The notes beneath the pieces are model-generated. The model did not search any database. It was not told where the DNA came from and saw only the letters and a program-made list of their open reading frames with translations. This document shows positions 9,060 through 18,218 of a stretch of 64,000 nucleotides of DNA, one piece after another. Location of the stretch: positions 992,001-1,056,000 of the forward strand of contig NZ_CXWE01000001.1 in assembly GCF_001404515.1 (NCBI RefSeq), written 5' to 3'. The position numbers were made by a program, and so were the translations under genes. This DNA is from Roseibium album. Its GTDB lineage: Bacteria > Pseudomonadota > Alphaproteobacteria > Rhizobiales > Stappiaceae. Numbering within the stretch: position 1 is the first letter of the stretch; each line of letters opens with the position of its first letter.

Positions 9060-9455
9060 ATGGCAGGTGAGAATGAAGTCTCGGCCGTAGAACTGCCCAT
9101 TACCGGTTCCTGTCATTGCGGTGCCGTGACTTACCAGTTGAAGGTACGGCCTCGCTTCGCCGTGGAATGCAACTGCTCGATCTGCCGCAGTCTGGGGACC
9201 GTATGGGGCCATGGTGAAGTCGGGGACATTGCGGTGACGGCGAAACCCGGGGCAACAACCAGCTATGTTTGGGGCGACAGGCAGCTCGCCTTTCATACCT
9301 GCAAAACCTGCGGTTCAACCACTCATTGGGAAGCCGTTGCCGGTGATGCAAAAGGGCGCATGGCAGTCAACCTGCGTCTTGCCCGTCCCGGAACCATTGA
9401 AGCCATTGGCCACCGCCACTTCGACGGGGCGGACACCTGGTCGTTTTTGGATTGA
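9060..9455 (+). CDS. GFA (CENP-V/glutathione-dependent formaldehyde-activating) family protein
   Basis: 131 aa. Zinc-binding cysteines appear as GSCHCGAV, CNCSICRSLG and HTCKTCGSTTHW, the pattern of the GFA/Mss4-like fold. Family members bind glutathione or related thiols; few have a demonstrated reaction. The gene starts three bases after the gatB stop, so it is probably co-transcribed with gatB. Confidence 0.85.
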   Translation: MAGENEVSAVELPITGSCHCGAVTYQLKVRPRFAVECNCSICRSLGTVWGHGEVGDIAVTAKPGATTSYVWGDRQLAFHTCKTCGSTTHWEAVAGDAKGRMAVNLRLARPGTIEAIGHRHFDGADTWSFLD

Positions 9456-9548
9456 GAGCCATCAGCTAACCCTGTTAGTTTAGTTCCGCAACACCACCAG
9501 GTCTGCTGGTTGCTGTGTTACTTCAGGAACTGATGGATCAAAACTGTC

Positions 9549-10169
9549 ATGAACGCGGATCTTGCAAGCCTTCTCCTGGCGCTCGGAATTTTTTCCGTCG
9601 GCTTCATCAGCATCGGACCCAATATCCTGGCGATCATCGGAACGTCCATGGAGCGGGGGCGGGCATCGGGTGTGAAGCTGGCGCTTGGCGTCGGGATCGG
9701 CTCCGGCATCTGGGCGACGCTCACCGTGGCTGGACTGACCGCGCTGATCGCAGCCTATGCGCATGCGATTACCTTCCTGAAGATTCTGGGCGCCATCTAT
9801 CTGCTTTGGCTTGCCTACAGGGCCTTCCGGTCGGCAGCGACACCGGAGGGAAATGTCGCGGTGCGGTCAGCGAAAGGAAACAGGTTGTTTCTTCAGGGGC
9901 TTGCCATTCAGATGACCAATCCGAAGGCAGCTCTCCACTGGATCGCGATCGTGGGCGTGGGTCTTGGACCAAACGCGCCGCTTTGGGTTGGCCTGTCGCT
10001 GATTTCTTGTTGCACGCTCATGTCGGTCCTCGGGCACCTCGGCTATGCGATCACTTTCTCGACGCAACCGGTTGTCGACTTCTACCGGAGGAGCAGGCGC
10101 TGGATTGAAGCAGGGCTGGGTGTTTTCTTTTCCCTGGCTGCGTACAAACTGGCGACCTATCGCGGCTGA
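9549..10169 (+). CDS. LysE/RhtB-family amino-acid exporter
   Basis: 206 aa with about six hydrophobic helices. It has the family N-terminus (LLLALGIFSVGFISIGPNILAIIGTSMERGRASGVKLALGVGIGSG) and the MTNPKAALHW segment. LysE-family proteins export amino acids or related solutes across the inner membrane using the proton gradient; the substrate is not predictable. Separate from gatB/GFA by 93 bases. Confidence 0.87.
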   Translation: MNADLASLLLALGIFSVGFISIGPNILAIIGTSMERGRASGVKLALGVGIGSGIWATLTVAGLTALIAAYAHAITFLKILGAIYLLWLAYRAFRSAATPEGNVAVRSAKGNRLFLQGLAIQMTNPKAALHWIAIVGVGLGPNAPLWVGLSLISCCTLMSVLGHLGYAITFSTQPVVDFYRRSRRWIEAGLGVFFSLAAYKLATYRG

Positions 10170-10346
10170 TCGTTCGCCGGCCTGGCAGGCGCTACGCAGA
10201 CCAGGTGGCTTGAGGGAGTGTATTCGGGCCTTGGCCGAATGCACCCGCAAGACGCTACCTGAACTTGAAACCAGCAGCACTGTGCTAGGCAGGTGCCGCC
10301 AAATAAGCTAAAGGGCTTGGCAACCTGAAAGCGTTCAATTGACCGA

Positions 10347-11888
10347 ATGACAGCAACCGCCAATTCTGCCCGACAGACCGTGCCGTTTCTTGCCACACCA
10401 CTTGGTGTCTGGGGCCTCGTCGCATTATGGGGATTGTCACACCTTCTGCTCAGAGCTCTGTCAACGCCCGTTCTGGGGACGGACGACATGTTCGAGAACG
10501 TTCTCGTTCAAACGCTCGAACCCGGTTACATGCTGCGTCAGCCACCGCTTTATGAATGGGTGTTGTGGACCGCACAGCAGGCATTCGGTCCGACGATCTG
10601 GGCTGCATTGTTCGTCAAATACACGCTGATCTCGATTGCGGCGCTGTTTCTGTTCCTGATCGCACGCAAGGCAATGTCCGATCCGCGGCTGGCAGCTCTC
10701 TGCGCCTTTTCCTATTCGCTCTACTACCAGTTCGGCTGGAACCTGCACGAGGGTGTGACCCATACCGTTGTTCTGACAACGGCATGCGCCGCAAGTGCGT
10801 TCTTGTTCATCAAGGCGCTCGAAACAGGGCGCTTGTCATTTTATCTGCTGTTTGGCGCCGTTGCCGGCGCCGGGCTATTGGGAAAACATTCCTATCCGAT
10901 CTTCGTTTTGGCTCTGGTTCTGGCTGCGCTGAGCGACGGCGTCTGGCGGAACCGGATCAGGGTATTGGGCCTGGCGGTTGTTCCGGTTGCTGCTGCAATC
11001 GTCTATAGCCCTTACGCCTGGTGGATCATGACGGAAGGTCTTCAGCTGTTTGCCTCGGTGTCAAAGACGATGGGCGTGGCTGCAGAGACGTCCCACCTCG
11101 CCAGGGCCGGGCAGGGGTTGGGCAAGCTCGCATTTGGTTTGCTTGGTTTCTCCGTTCTCCTGGTGCCGCTGCTTCTCATTGTTTTCTGGCCGCGATATCT
11201 TCGCAGGAAAGCGCCTGTGGTTCCGGAAGTTGGCGATGTTGCCCGCCTGTGTGGCCGAACCGTCCTGGCGATGATCGTGCTGACGGCGCTGATGATTGCC
11301 GTCACCGGCGCAACCTATGTCAAGGAACGGCACATGCATCCCCTGATGCTGCTCTTGCCGATCTATCTGTTTGCGGATCTTGAGCGCTTCGGGTTTCTCA
11401 AGCAATGGCGCTGGCTGGGGGCGATCATCCTTGCCGTTGTTGCGGTGGTCTTTGTTGCCCGCATTCCCGGAATTATCGCGCCGGACAGGTTCTGGTGCGG
11501 CGGCAAGTGCCGCCACATGAAACCCTATGCCGACATCAAGAGCCCGCTTGCCGCCTTGGGAGCGGAGAAGGCGACGCTGATTGCGGAAAACGGATACACG
11601 GGCGGCAACCTGAGAGTTCTGTTTCCGGGTGCAAGGGTTGTGACCAACGCGATCCCGGCGCGAACGCCGCCACGGGAAAAATGCTTCTTTGTCTGGGAAG
11701 ATGGCGAGAAACAACCCGAAAGTCCCGCGGCTAACCGGTACACGCAAGTGACTTTCGGCAGTCCCGTCATGCCGCTGTCTGCGACCTATCTGGCAGGCAA
11801 CTGGCCGCACATTTGGAAAGACCATGGATGGCGGACGACCTGGTGGGGCGTTGCGGAACTCGACGCGAGCGACGAATTGTGTCGCTGA
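10347..11888 (+). CDS. GT39/ArnT-like polytopic membrane glycosyltransferase
   Basis: 513 aa. The N-terminal loop after the first helix carries TDDMFENVLVQ and LRQPPLYEWVLW, matching the acidic-pair loop of PMT/ArnT (GT39/GT83) enzymes that use polyprenyl-phosphate sugars. About ten more hydrophobic helices follow, then a soluble C-terminal part with a CGGKC pair. Likely transfers a sugar to a lipid or protein on the periplasmic side. Acceptor and donor are unknown, and no lipid A or polyprenyl genes are adjacent. Confidence 0.75.
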   Translation: MTATANSARQTVPFLATPLGVWGLVALWGLSHLLLRALSTPVLGTDDMFENVLVQTLEPGYMLRQPPLYEWVLWTAQQAFGPTIWAALFVKYTLISIAALFLFLIARKAMSDPRLAALCAFSYSLYYQFGWNLHEGVTHTVVLTTACAASAFLFIKALETGRLSFYLLFGAVAGAGLLGKHSYPIFVLALVLAALSDGVWRNRIRVLGLAVVPVAAAIVYSPYAWWIMTEGLQLFASVSKTMGVAAETSHLARAGQGLGKLAFGLLGFSVLLVPLLLIVFWPRYLRRKAPVVPEVGDVARLCGRTVLAMIVLTALMIAVTGATYVKERHMHPLMLLLPIYLFADLERFGFLKQWRWLGAIILAVVAVVFVARIPGIIAPDRFWCGGKCRHMKPYADIKSPLAALGAEKATLIAENGYTGGNLRVLFPGARVVTNAIPARTPPREKCFFVWEDGEKQPESPAANRYTQVTFGSPVMPLSATYLAGNWPHIWKDHGWRTTWWGVAELDASDELCR

Positions 11889-11931
11889 TCGAAGGCAAAC
11901 GCTGTTTCAGTCGTGAGATCTTGGCGGTTGC

Positions 11932-12459
11932 CTAACTGCCTGGTGTCAGGAGTGCATCTGCCTTGCGTTCCAGAAACAGGCCAAGTTCATCATAACCGTT
12001 GAGGAAGCTGGAACACCAGATGCGGCCGATGCCCGAGACTTCCATGTAGTCGGCCTGGACCAGATGCGAATGGCCGACGAATTCAAGATGGTCCCAGGGA
12101 ACGCTCGCGTTTCTCAAAAACGGGCTGCTGAAATAGATCTTGTTCCGGTCATATCCGAATTTGACGAAGAAGATCTGATAGTTGACGAAGATGGTGATCG
12201 CGAGAAACGCGACCGTCACGACGAACGCCATCGCGATCTGTCTGGCGGGTGCATGCGCCATCGCATAGACAAACAAGATGGCGAACGGCACCAGTGAAAT
12301 GGCAAGGCACTTGACCGGCCAGCCATAGGTCAGGTAGCAGACATGTCCCTTTCGAACCGCGGTCGGCCGGGCTGATGCGGACAGGCCCCAGACCAGGGCC
12401 GCACCGATCAGCCCGCTGCCGATAGCCACTGCCCAACCGCCCCAGTCAAACATGTCCAT
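11932..12459 (-). CDS. membrane protein with C-terminal PH-like region, unknown
   Basis: 175 aa from ATG 12459 (GTG 12468 and ATG 12453 are possible). Three hydrophobic segments lie in the first 100 residues; a soluble end follows (FSSPFLRNASVPWDHLEFVGHS ... GRIWCSSFLNGYDELGLFLERKA) that reads like a small PH-type beta domain. No family recognised with confidence. Convergent with the glycosyltransferase. Confidence 0.55.
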   Translation of the reverse strand: MDMFDWGGWAVAIGSGLIGAALVWGLSASARPTAVRKGHVCYLTYGWPVKCLAISLVPFAILFVYAMAHAPARQIAMAFVVTVAFLAITIFVNYQIFFVKFGYDRNKIYFSSPFLRNASVPWDHLEFVGHSHLVQADYMEVSGIGRIWCSSFLNGYDELGLFLERKADALLTPGS

Positions 12460-12634
12460 GAACCCCACCGAGTTGCCGAAATCTTGGGAAAGGGTATGGA
12501 TCGCGGCTTAAATCTTGATACATGAATTGAAGATGAGTTGATTCAATTTTTATCGGTTCAGATCAGGTGATCCTGATGGTCGGTCCAATGTCGGCGAGGC
12601 CAATTGGCCGCCGTGGAGATTCAGGGAACGTCAA

Positions 12635-13099
12635 GTGACTTCAAAGATACGGATTGTGAGGGCAGAACCGGGTCACCTTCGCGAAATCGTCGCCATCATC
12701 AATGTTGGCGCCACAAGTGTGCGCCAGGGACGGGAATTTGCAGAATGGCAGGACTATCAGCCTGCTTTTGAAGCCCTGGTGACCGCTCCCGAAGCGGATA
12801 TTTACGTGGCACTCAACGATGCAGACGAAGTGGTCGGCACTTATCAGATCCACTTCCTCAAAGGCATTGCGTTCAAGGGGCGCCCGCGCGCCACAATCGA
12901 AAGTGTGCACGTAAGGCCGGACCAGAGGGGAAATGGCATCGGTCGGCAGATGATGGATCACGCCGAAATTCTTGCCCGAAGCGCGAATGCCTGCATGCTG
13001 CAGCTCACATCGAACAAGGAACGGGAAGGCTCGCACCACTTCTATCTGCGTCTCGGATATGATCAGAGCCACTTTGGCTACAAGAAGATGCTGGTCTGA
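12635..13099 (+). CDS. GNAT-family N-acetyltransferase
   Basis: 154 aa. The acetyl-CoA motif A is visible as IESVHVRPDQRGNGIGRQMMDHA (R/Q-x-x-G-x-G/A as QRGNGIG). A later HHFYLRLGYDQSHFGYKKML block is typical of small GNATs. GTG start at 12635 with CAGGGAA upstream. Substrate unknown. Confidence 0.85.
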   Translation: MTSKIRIVRAEPGHLREIVAIINVGATSVRQGREFAEWQDYQPAFEALVTAPEADIYVALNDADEVVGTYQIHFLKGIAFKGRPRATIESVHVRPDQRGNGIGRQMMDHAEILARSANACMLQLTSNKEREGSHHFYLRLGYDQSHFGYKKMLV

Positions 13100-13315
13100 C
13101 AACTTCTGTCGTTGGAAGGTGAAAGCAGGTCGAATGAAGCAGTGTTTACTCCGCTGCATTGGCGAAACATTTTGCGACAGTGTGCGATTTCCGGACGCGG
13201 CGGGGTCTTGCCAAATCGCGGTGGCCCAGCGATCGTTCTGGTTCAGTCTGCGCGGATCCAGGCTTCTCCTTTGCAGGCAAGCCCGCCGATGACGCAACCC
13301 TCAAGCGTGAGCCTG

Positions 13316-14095
13316 TCATGTCTTGTGCTGAAGCAGGCGAACCCAGTCCAGACTGTGTTGAGCGAGTTCCTCCCATCCCTTTTCAAGCTGCATGTAGTGA
13401 CACCGGCCCGCGACTTCGACAAAGGTTGCCAGATCGCCATATCTGTCAGCCATCGTTTTCGCCGTCGAGGGAGGAACGACCTTGTCTTCTGAGCCTGACA
13501 AAAACAGAAGTGGGGTATCAGCGTTTTCGAAGTCGACCTTCGTGGTCTGTTGCATGTCATACATCCAGAAAAACAGCTCGAAGAGAACCTGTCCGGATTC
13601 CGTGCTGAGCCGGTCGCAGATTTCATGTTGCTGCGTGACCGGCATTGTATTCAGCCCGTAAGCTGCCAGGAGATCGAAATCCTGACCGGGTACTTCTTCC
13701 CAGAAAGTCCCGGCGGACATGAACATCTTGCCAAGTGCGCGTTCCATTTCCGTTGTCGGCACCGTACCGTTGATGATGCTGCTGTTGATCAGTACACCTG
13801 CCTTGATCAAGCCGCGCGATGCAAGCAATTGTGCAATCAGTCCACCAAGTGAATGGCCAACAACAATGGGTTCTGTCCCAAGCGTTCCGATGAACCCGGC
13901 AATATCGTCAACATAGTCGGCAATGCTGGCCCCGCGCAGCGCATCTGTTCTTTCCGCGCCATCCGGCAGATCGTGAAAGCGATAAGTCGGACTGTGGCAG
14001 TCATATCCATGATCCTCGAAAAATTTGTGGAACGGGGACATGGTCCACGATGAAGCGTTGGTGCCGTGAAGAAAGACAATCGTCTGCGCTGACAT
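13316..14095 (-). CDS. alpha/beta-hydrolase
   Basis: 259 aa. The oxyanion-loop motif FLHGTNASSW comes first, and the nucleophile elbow GHSLGG places Ser82 as the catalytic serine. The acid is probably the Asp in LSGSEDKVVP and the base His in GRCHYMQLEKGW. This is a complete Ser-Asp-His triad of an esterase, lipase or C-C hydrolase; substrate unknown. Start ATG 14095; monocistronic. Confidence 0.85.
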   Translation of the reverse strand: MSAQTIVFLHGTNASSWTMSPFHKFFEDHGYDCHSPTYRFHDLPDGAERTDALRGASIADYVDDIAGFIGTLGTEPIVVGHSLGGLIAQLLASRGLIKAGVLINSSIINGTVPTTEMERALGKMFMSAGTFWEEVPGQDFDLLAAYGLNTMPVTQQHEICDRLSTESGQVLFELFFWMYDMQQTTKVDFENADTPLLFLSGSEDKVVPPSTAKTMADRYGDLATFVEVAGRCHYMQLEKGWEELAQHSLDWVRLLQHKT

Positions 14096-14420
14096 GTTTG
14101 CGGCCCCGGATTGTTGGAAGATCTGCGGTTGGATGTATCTGAGAAAAAGACTGAAACGCTCAGCTTGGTGAATAGAGTGTTTATGTGCCTTGTCAAATTC
14201 TCGGGTAATATCATTGAAATATCAGCTGAATTCGTACGCTCATGATTACCATCCTGTAAATTTCAGATTTGCTTAAAGTTTTGTTCTCGATGCGTTAAAC
14301 CTGTTTTTTTACGAGCTATTTAACTGGTCCTGATCAAGTAGACATCAAGAAACGAACGGGAAAGCTGCACGAAAGCTTACGTTTCTGGGGAAGTCTAACA
14401 GAGGACGAAAGGGGAGCGAA
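14096..14420. other. AT-rich divergent intergenic region
   Basis: Between the hydrolase and the Sel1-like gene. It holds the promoters of both by position, but I see no convincing gene, operator or RNA in it. Confidence 0.5.
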
Positions 14421-14690
14421 ATGGCTCGTTTTGAAATACACTCGGCTGATATGGCCGCCATGGGTGAAAAGCCCGTCACCGCCGACATCCTGTTTCAGAT
14501 GGGGCTGGACAGCGCCTGTGGCCGCAACGGCGAAACTGATCTGATCACGGCACACAAGTGGTTCAACATCGCCGCTTTGAAGGGCAACAAGAATGCTGCT
14601 CAGTACCGCAAGGAGATTTCCGGTGAAATGAGCCCGTCTCAGATTGCCGAGGCGCAGCGCACAGCACGTGAATGGCTGTCGATGCATTGA
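14421..14690 (+). CDS. small Sel1-repeat-like protein
   Basis: 89 aa. LFQMGLDSACGRNGETDLITAHKWFNIAALKGNKNAAQYRKEISGEMS is one Sel1/TPR-like unit, with a C-terminal AEAQRTAREWLSMH helix. GGGGAGCG lies just before the ATG. Family members occur widely in Rhizobiales and Rhodobacterales without assigned function. A strong terminator follows. Confidence 0.8.
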   Translation: MARFEIHSADMAAMGEKPVTADILFQMGLDSACGRNGETDLITAHKWFNIAALKGNKNAAQYRKEISGEMSPSQIAEAQRTAREWLSMH

Positions 14691-14742
14691 CAAGGTACGA
14701 GGCTGCCGGCCAAACGGCACCTGAACCTGTAGATTTTATCTG

Positions 14743-14780
14743 ACGCGGCGGAGATTGTACTCCTGCCGCGTTTTGTATTT
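14743..14780. terminator. bidirectional terminator
   Basis: ACGCGGC and GCCGCGT form a 7-bp GC stem (extended by GAG/CTC) with TTTTGTATTTT after it, between two convergent genes. Confidence 0.8.
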
Positions 14781-14805
14781 TGGCGGTTCTCTTCCCTTTG
14801 AGGCG

Positions 14806-15498
14806 TCAGTGCACAGGCGCAAGACCGTGCTCATCCCACAGTGAGCGGTCTATCGGTTCGCCAAGCGCGAATTCGAAACCGATGATTTCGGCACCATTCG
14901 CTGAAAGCTGGCACCTGTAGGCAATTTCATACCAGGTGCGGTTGCTTCTGAGGGCGGCTGCCGAGGCAAAAATCTCATCTGCTATTTTCACGGAATTTCG
15001 AAAGGCGTGCGGCGCCAATCGTGTCGGACGGAAGCCCGGTTGTGCGCGTCTAACCTGTTCCATGGCTTCCAATGCACAAAGTTGCTCAAGGCGGTCGCCG
15101 CCAACGAGTGTTGCCAGTGCCGCTCGGGCCTGGGCAGATCGGGGGTCACTGAGAACACCATGCGCGTAAAATGACGTTGCGTAGTTCCAGGCAGCGTTCG
15201 GCGGGGGAACATGAGTTTTTTGAAGTGGTGTTCCTGTTCCCGATGGTGCAGCGCGTTCAGTAGCAACTTTCGGGACGGATTTTGGTTGCAGGGCAGGGTT
15301 GGGCGAGGCTTCCTGCTGGAATTCCCGGAGAGACAGAATGTCAACGACGAGAGGTGCGGAAACCTTCGTGTCAGACAGATCCAACATTTCCATGTTTGTC
15401 AGCATCGCAAATACCAGCACATGCACCCAAACGGCTATAACCCAGGAAATTCGCTCCGCCACGAACCGGTGTATGCCTTCGTGTCCGACATCGCTCAT
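14806..15498 (-). CDS. DUF930-domain protein with N-terminal membrane anchor
   Basis: 230 aa. One transmembrane segment (WVIAVWVHVLVFAML) is followed by a Pro/Ala-rich linker, then the DUF930 domain: DRLEQLCALEAMEQVRRAQPGFRPTRLAPHAF and TWYEIAYRCQLSANGAEIIGFEFALG. The anchor plus linker resembles TonB-like periplasm-spanning proteins. DUF930 is typical of Rhizobiales and has no known function. Confidence 0.8.
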   Translation of the reverse strand: MSDVGHEGIHRFVAERISWVIAVWVHVLVFAMLTNMEMLDLSDTKVSAPLVVDILSLREFQQEASPNPALQPKSVPKVATERAAPSGTGTPLQKTHVPPPNAAWNYATSFYAHGVLSDPRSAQARAALATLVGGDRLEQLCALEAMEQVRRAQPGFRPTRLAPHAFRNSVKIADEIFASAAALRSNRTWYEIAYRCQLSANGAEIIGFEFALGEPIDRSLWDEHGLAPVH

Positions 15499-15658
15499 GG
15501 CGCAGCGTCCGTTGGCTCGAATTCAACTCAGGCTGGCAATAGACTCTGATCACTGTGTCCATATTTTGATTGCAGGGGAGTTGTCGTATCCGGTTTTCCC
15601 CGAAAATCGGAAGAATGCGACCATCCGTTTTGGCAAGATCCGTGAAACATCCGTATCC

Positions 15659-16561
15659 TCAGAAAACAAGAGCGCGCGAACACGCGGTAACCGCTTCCCG
15701 CAACCATCTGTGAGCGGGGTCGTTGGTGGACCGCTCGTGCCAGACCATGAAGACGTTCAAGGATTCGGTCACGAATGGCAGGGGCGCCATATCAAGATTA
15801 CGAAGGGACGTCCTGTGCATGAACTCCAATTCGGTAGCGAGCATCGATGTACCACGGACAAATGGTGTAATTCCGGAAAAATTCGAAACCGTTACAGTTG
15901 GTTTGGGGATGTAAGGCAGATCCGGAGCCCTCAGAACATCGTTCGAACCGCCACCCAGGACGAACTGGACCGTCACGTGTCGGGCAGCCAGGTAATCCTC
16001 GACGGAGGTTGGCGGGCGGGTGCAGCTGCCATCGAAAAAGCACATCATCTCGCCCGAAAACAGCTTGAACTGGATCATGTCCGGCGCATCGGGCGGAATT
16101 GGTGTCAGCAGGAGGTCGCAGCGGGCGTCCCGTAACAGGGAGACGCTCGGAACACCTGAAGGTTTGAACTCGAGCGACAAATTCACCCCGTCCCGCAGCG
16201 CGTCTCTCACCAGTTGCGGAAACAGCAGGTCTCTTTGCATATCATTCGCCGCCACGACGAAGCGCATGTCCTCCGATCTGGGATCGAACGGTCGTTGTTC
16301 CGTCAAGGATTTGAGACTGTCCAGAACCTGGCGCACGGGTCCCTTCAGCGAAAGCGCTGTCTCCGTCGGGGTCAGACCCTGCCCAGATCTGACAAAAAGC
16401 GGGTCACCCAGGATCAGTCGAAGTTTTGACAGCGTGTGGCTCACCGCTGACTGCGTTACCTCCAGGCGTTCCGCTGCGCGAGAGACGGATGACTCTTCCA
16501 GGATCGCGAGGAAAGTGCGCAGGATCTGGCCGTCCAGATTATGAAAATCGATTTTGCTCAT
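15659..16561 (-). CDS. LysR-family transcriptional regulator
   Basis: 300 aa. The N-terminal winged helix reads ILRTFLAILEESSVSRAAERLEVTQSAVSHTLSKLRLILGDPLFVRSGQGLTPTETA, followed by a substrate-binding domain of normal length. It is divergent from the TRAP/SDR operon, with 76 bases between the start codons, so it very likely controls that operon in response to the imported substrate. Confidence 0.92.
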   Translation of the reverse strand: MSKIDFHNLDGQILRTFLAILEESSVSRAAERLEVTQSAVSHTLSKLRLILGDPLFVRSGQGLTPTETALSLKGPVRQVLDSLKSLTEQRPFDPRSEDMRFVVAANDMQRDLLFPQLVRDALRDGVNLSLEFKPSGVPSVSLLRDARCDLLLTPIPPDAPDMIQFKLFSGEMMCFFDGSCTRPPTSVEDYLAARHVTVQFVLGGGSNDVLRAPDLPYIPKPTVTVSNFSGITPFVRGTSMLATELEFMHRTSLRNLDMAPLPFVTESLNVFMVWHERSTNDPAHRWLREAVTACSRALVF

Positions 16562-16562
16562 A

Positions 16563-16577
16563 TCTATTATGAATAGT
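16563..16577. promoter_or_regulatory. candidate LysR-type operator
   Basis: TCTATTATGAATA carries the T-N11-A core inside the palindrome CTATT-ATG-AATAG. It touches the lysR start codon and lies in the divergent intergenic region. Assignment by position and symmetry only. Confidence 0.45.
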
Positions 16578-16637
16578 CATGAATGGTTTCGATGTCCAAT
16601 TCTGCATATCTTCCGAGGAACATTCTGGGAGGAAGCC

Positions 16638-17648
16638 ATGAAATCGAAATCGCTGCTTGGCGCGGCCGCAATTGCGCTCGTGTCGATGATGCCGCTTGCC
16701 GTTTCTGCGGAGGAGCTTTCCGTCGCGAATTTTGTACCGCCGCAACATCACACGAATTCAGTCCTGTTCAAATGGTTCGGGGAGGAAGTCGACAAGCGTT
16801 CGGGCGGGACGCTCACGATCAAGGTCTACCCGGCAGGCCAGCTTGGCGCAGGGCCGGTGCAACAATACAAGCGCGCCGTCGAAGGCGTTGCGGATATTAC
16901 CTTTGGGCTGCAGGCCTACACTCCCGCCATCTTCCCGAAGACGATGTTGATCATTCCGCCGGGCAAGGCAACAACTGCACTGGAGGCCACGGAACGTCTC
17001 CTGTCGGTATACGACGAGCATCTGGCTGACGAATACGAGGACGTGAAACTTCTTGGTGTGTTCACTGTGGCTGGAAATGCGTGGGCTGCAACGGGGGACT
17101 ATTCGACTCTCGCATCCCTGGCGGGAACGAAAATGGTGCCCTATGCGGCGATGACGACACCACTTGTCGAAGCCTTGGGGGCGGTGCCGGTGCAGATGCC
17201 CGTCACGGAGATGTATACCGGACTGAGCACCGGAACCATCGACAGCACGACGGCCACTTACAACAACATGACACCGCCGTGGAACTTCTGGGACGTTTCA
17301 AGCCACTTCATCGAGAATGTACCGGTTCAGTTTGCCGTGTTTTTTGTCGCGATGAACAAGGAACGCTATCTGGAACTCTCCGATGAGCACAGGGCCATCA
17401 TCGACGACCTCGCCGGCGAGACTTTCTCGATGATGGGTGCCCGGAGCTTTCATGGTGCAGACGAGCGTTCGCTCGAGATCATGAAGTCCGCACCGCAAAT
17501 GGAAAAAGTCAGCTGGGTCTCGGTTGCCGACGAAGAACGGGCAAAGATGGATGCGGCCGTGGCCGAAGGCATGAAGGCAATTTTCGCCGATTATGCCAAT
17601 CGCGGCATCGACAATGCCGAAGATATCTACAACGCGATCAACAAGTGA
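16638..17648 (+). CDS. TRAP transporter substrate-binding protein, DctP type
   Basis: 336 aa. Signal peptide MKSKSLLGAAAIALVSMMPLAVSAEEL, then a DctP domain (GGTLTIKVYPAGQLGAGPVQQYKRAVEGVADITFG) and the helix after FAVFFVAMNKERY. GGGAGGAAG directly before ATG 16638 decides the start over the 16554 extension. It captures a small, usually carboxylated, solute in the periplasm for the DctQM permease encoded next. The cluster's oxidoreductases suggest an alcohol- or aldehyde-bearing acid, but this is inference. Confidence 0.93.
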   Translation: MKSKSLLGAAAIALVSMMPLAVSAEELSVANFVPPQHHTNSVLFKWFGEEVDKRSGGTLTIKVYPAGQLGAGPVQQYKRAVEGVADITFGLQAYTPAIFPKTMLIIPPGKATTALEATERLLSVYDEHLADEYEDVKLLGVFTVAGNAWAATGDYSTLASLAGTKMVPYAAMTTPLVEALGAVPVQMPVTEMYTGLSTGTIDSTTATYNNMTPPWNFWDVSSHFIENVPVQFAVFFVAMNKERYLELSDEHRAIIDDLAGETFSMMGARSFHGADERSLEIMKSAPQMEKVSWVSVADEERAKMDAAVAEGMKAIFADYANRGIDNAEDIYNAINK

Positions 17649-17655
17649 TGGCACG

Positions 17656-17672
17656 GGCGGCCTTTGGCCGCC
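17656..17672 (+). terminator. hairpin between TRAP P and Q genes
   Basis: GGCGGCC-TTT-GGCCGCC, a perfect 7-bp stem directly after the binding-protein stop. No T-run follows, so it is more likely an mRNA 3'-end stabiliser or attenuator that lets the binding protein be made in excess. Confidence 0.6.
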
Positions 17673-17693
17673 GTTCCAGGATGGAGGTGCATC

Positions 17694-18218
17694 GTGCCCG
17701 ATCTGATGTGGATCAAGGCGTTGGACAAGCTGCTGGTTTGGCTCGCGCTCATCATGGGGGGTGTAATGCTCGCCTTCATGACGCTGTTCGGAACCTGGAA
17801 CGTGCTGGTCATGCGCAAGGTCATGAATGCACCGGTCCGGGGTGCTGAAGACCTTATGATCCTGTCGCTGGTGATCCTCGTCGCAATTGCCATTCCTTTT
17901 GGTGGCCGCTGCGGCGCTCATATTGAAATCGAGGTTATGGAAAGTCGGATGTCTCCCGGCTTTGCCCGTTGGTCGATGTTGGGTCTGCGTCTTGTCGCCG
18001 GCGCTCTGATGCTCCTCATGTCCTATGAGCTTGTCAAAGCAGGCGGGAAGGCGACGAAATTCGGAGAGACGACCCAGCAGCTGCTGATCTCCTACGAACC
18101 CTTTTACTACCTTCTGGCCATCTGCGTTGCCGTTTATGCGCTCGTTCTGGCCAGCGACGCAATTCAACTCTTGCTGTGCGGCAAGATCCGGCAAATCGCT
18201 TTGGGGGCAGACCTGTGA
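17694..18218 (+). CDS. TRAP transporter small permease, DctQ type
   Basis: 174 aa with four hydrophobic helices and the family segments RKVMNAPVRGAEDLMILSLVILVAIAIPFGGRCGAHIEIEV. GTG 17694 is preceded by GGAGG at good spacing, so it is chosen over ATG 17664. Partner of the adjacent DctM. Confidence 0.9.
   Translation: MPDLMWIKALDKLLVWLALIMGGVMLAFMTLFGTWNVLVMRKVMNAPVRGAEDLMILSLVILVAIAIPFGGRCGAHIEIEVMESRMSPGFARWSMLGLRLVAGALMLLMSYELVKAGGKATKFGETTQQLLISYEPFYYLLAICVAVYALVLASDAIQLLLCGKIRQIALGADL

Noticed and set aside
17298..18194. 298-codon minus-strand open frame
   Set aside because: Shadow of dctP/dctQ; no ribosome site or domain.
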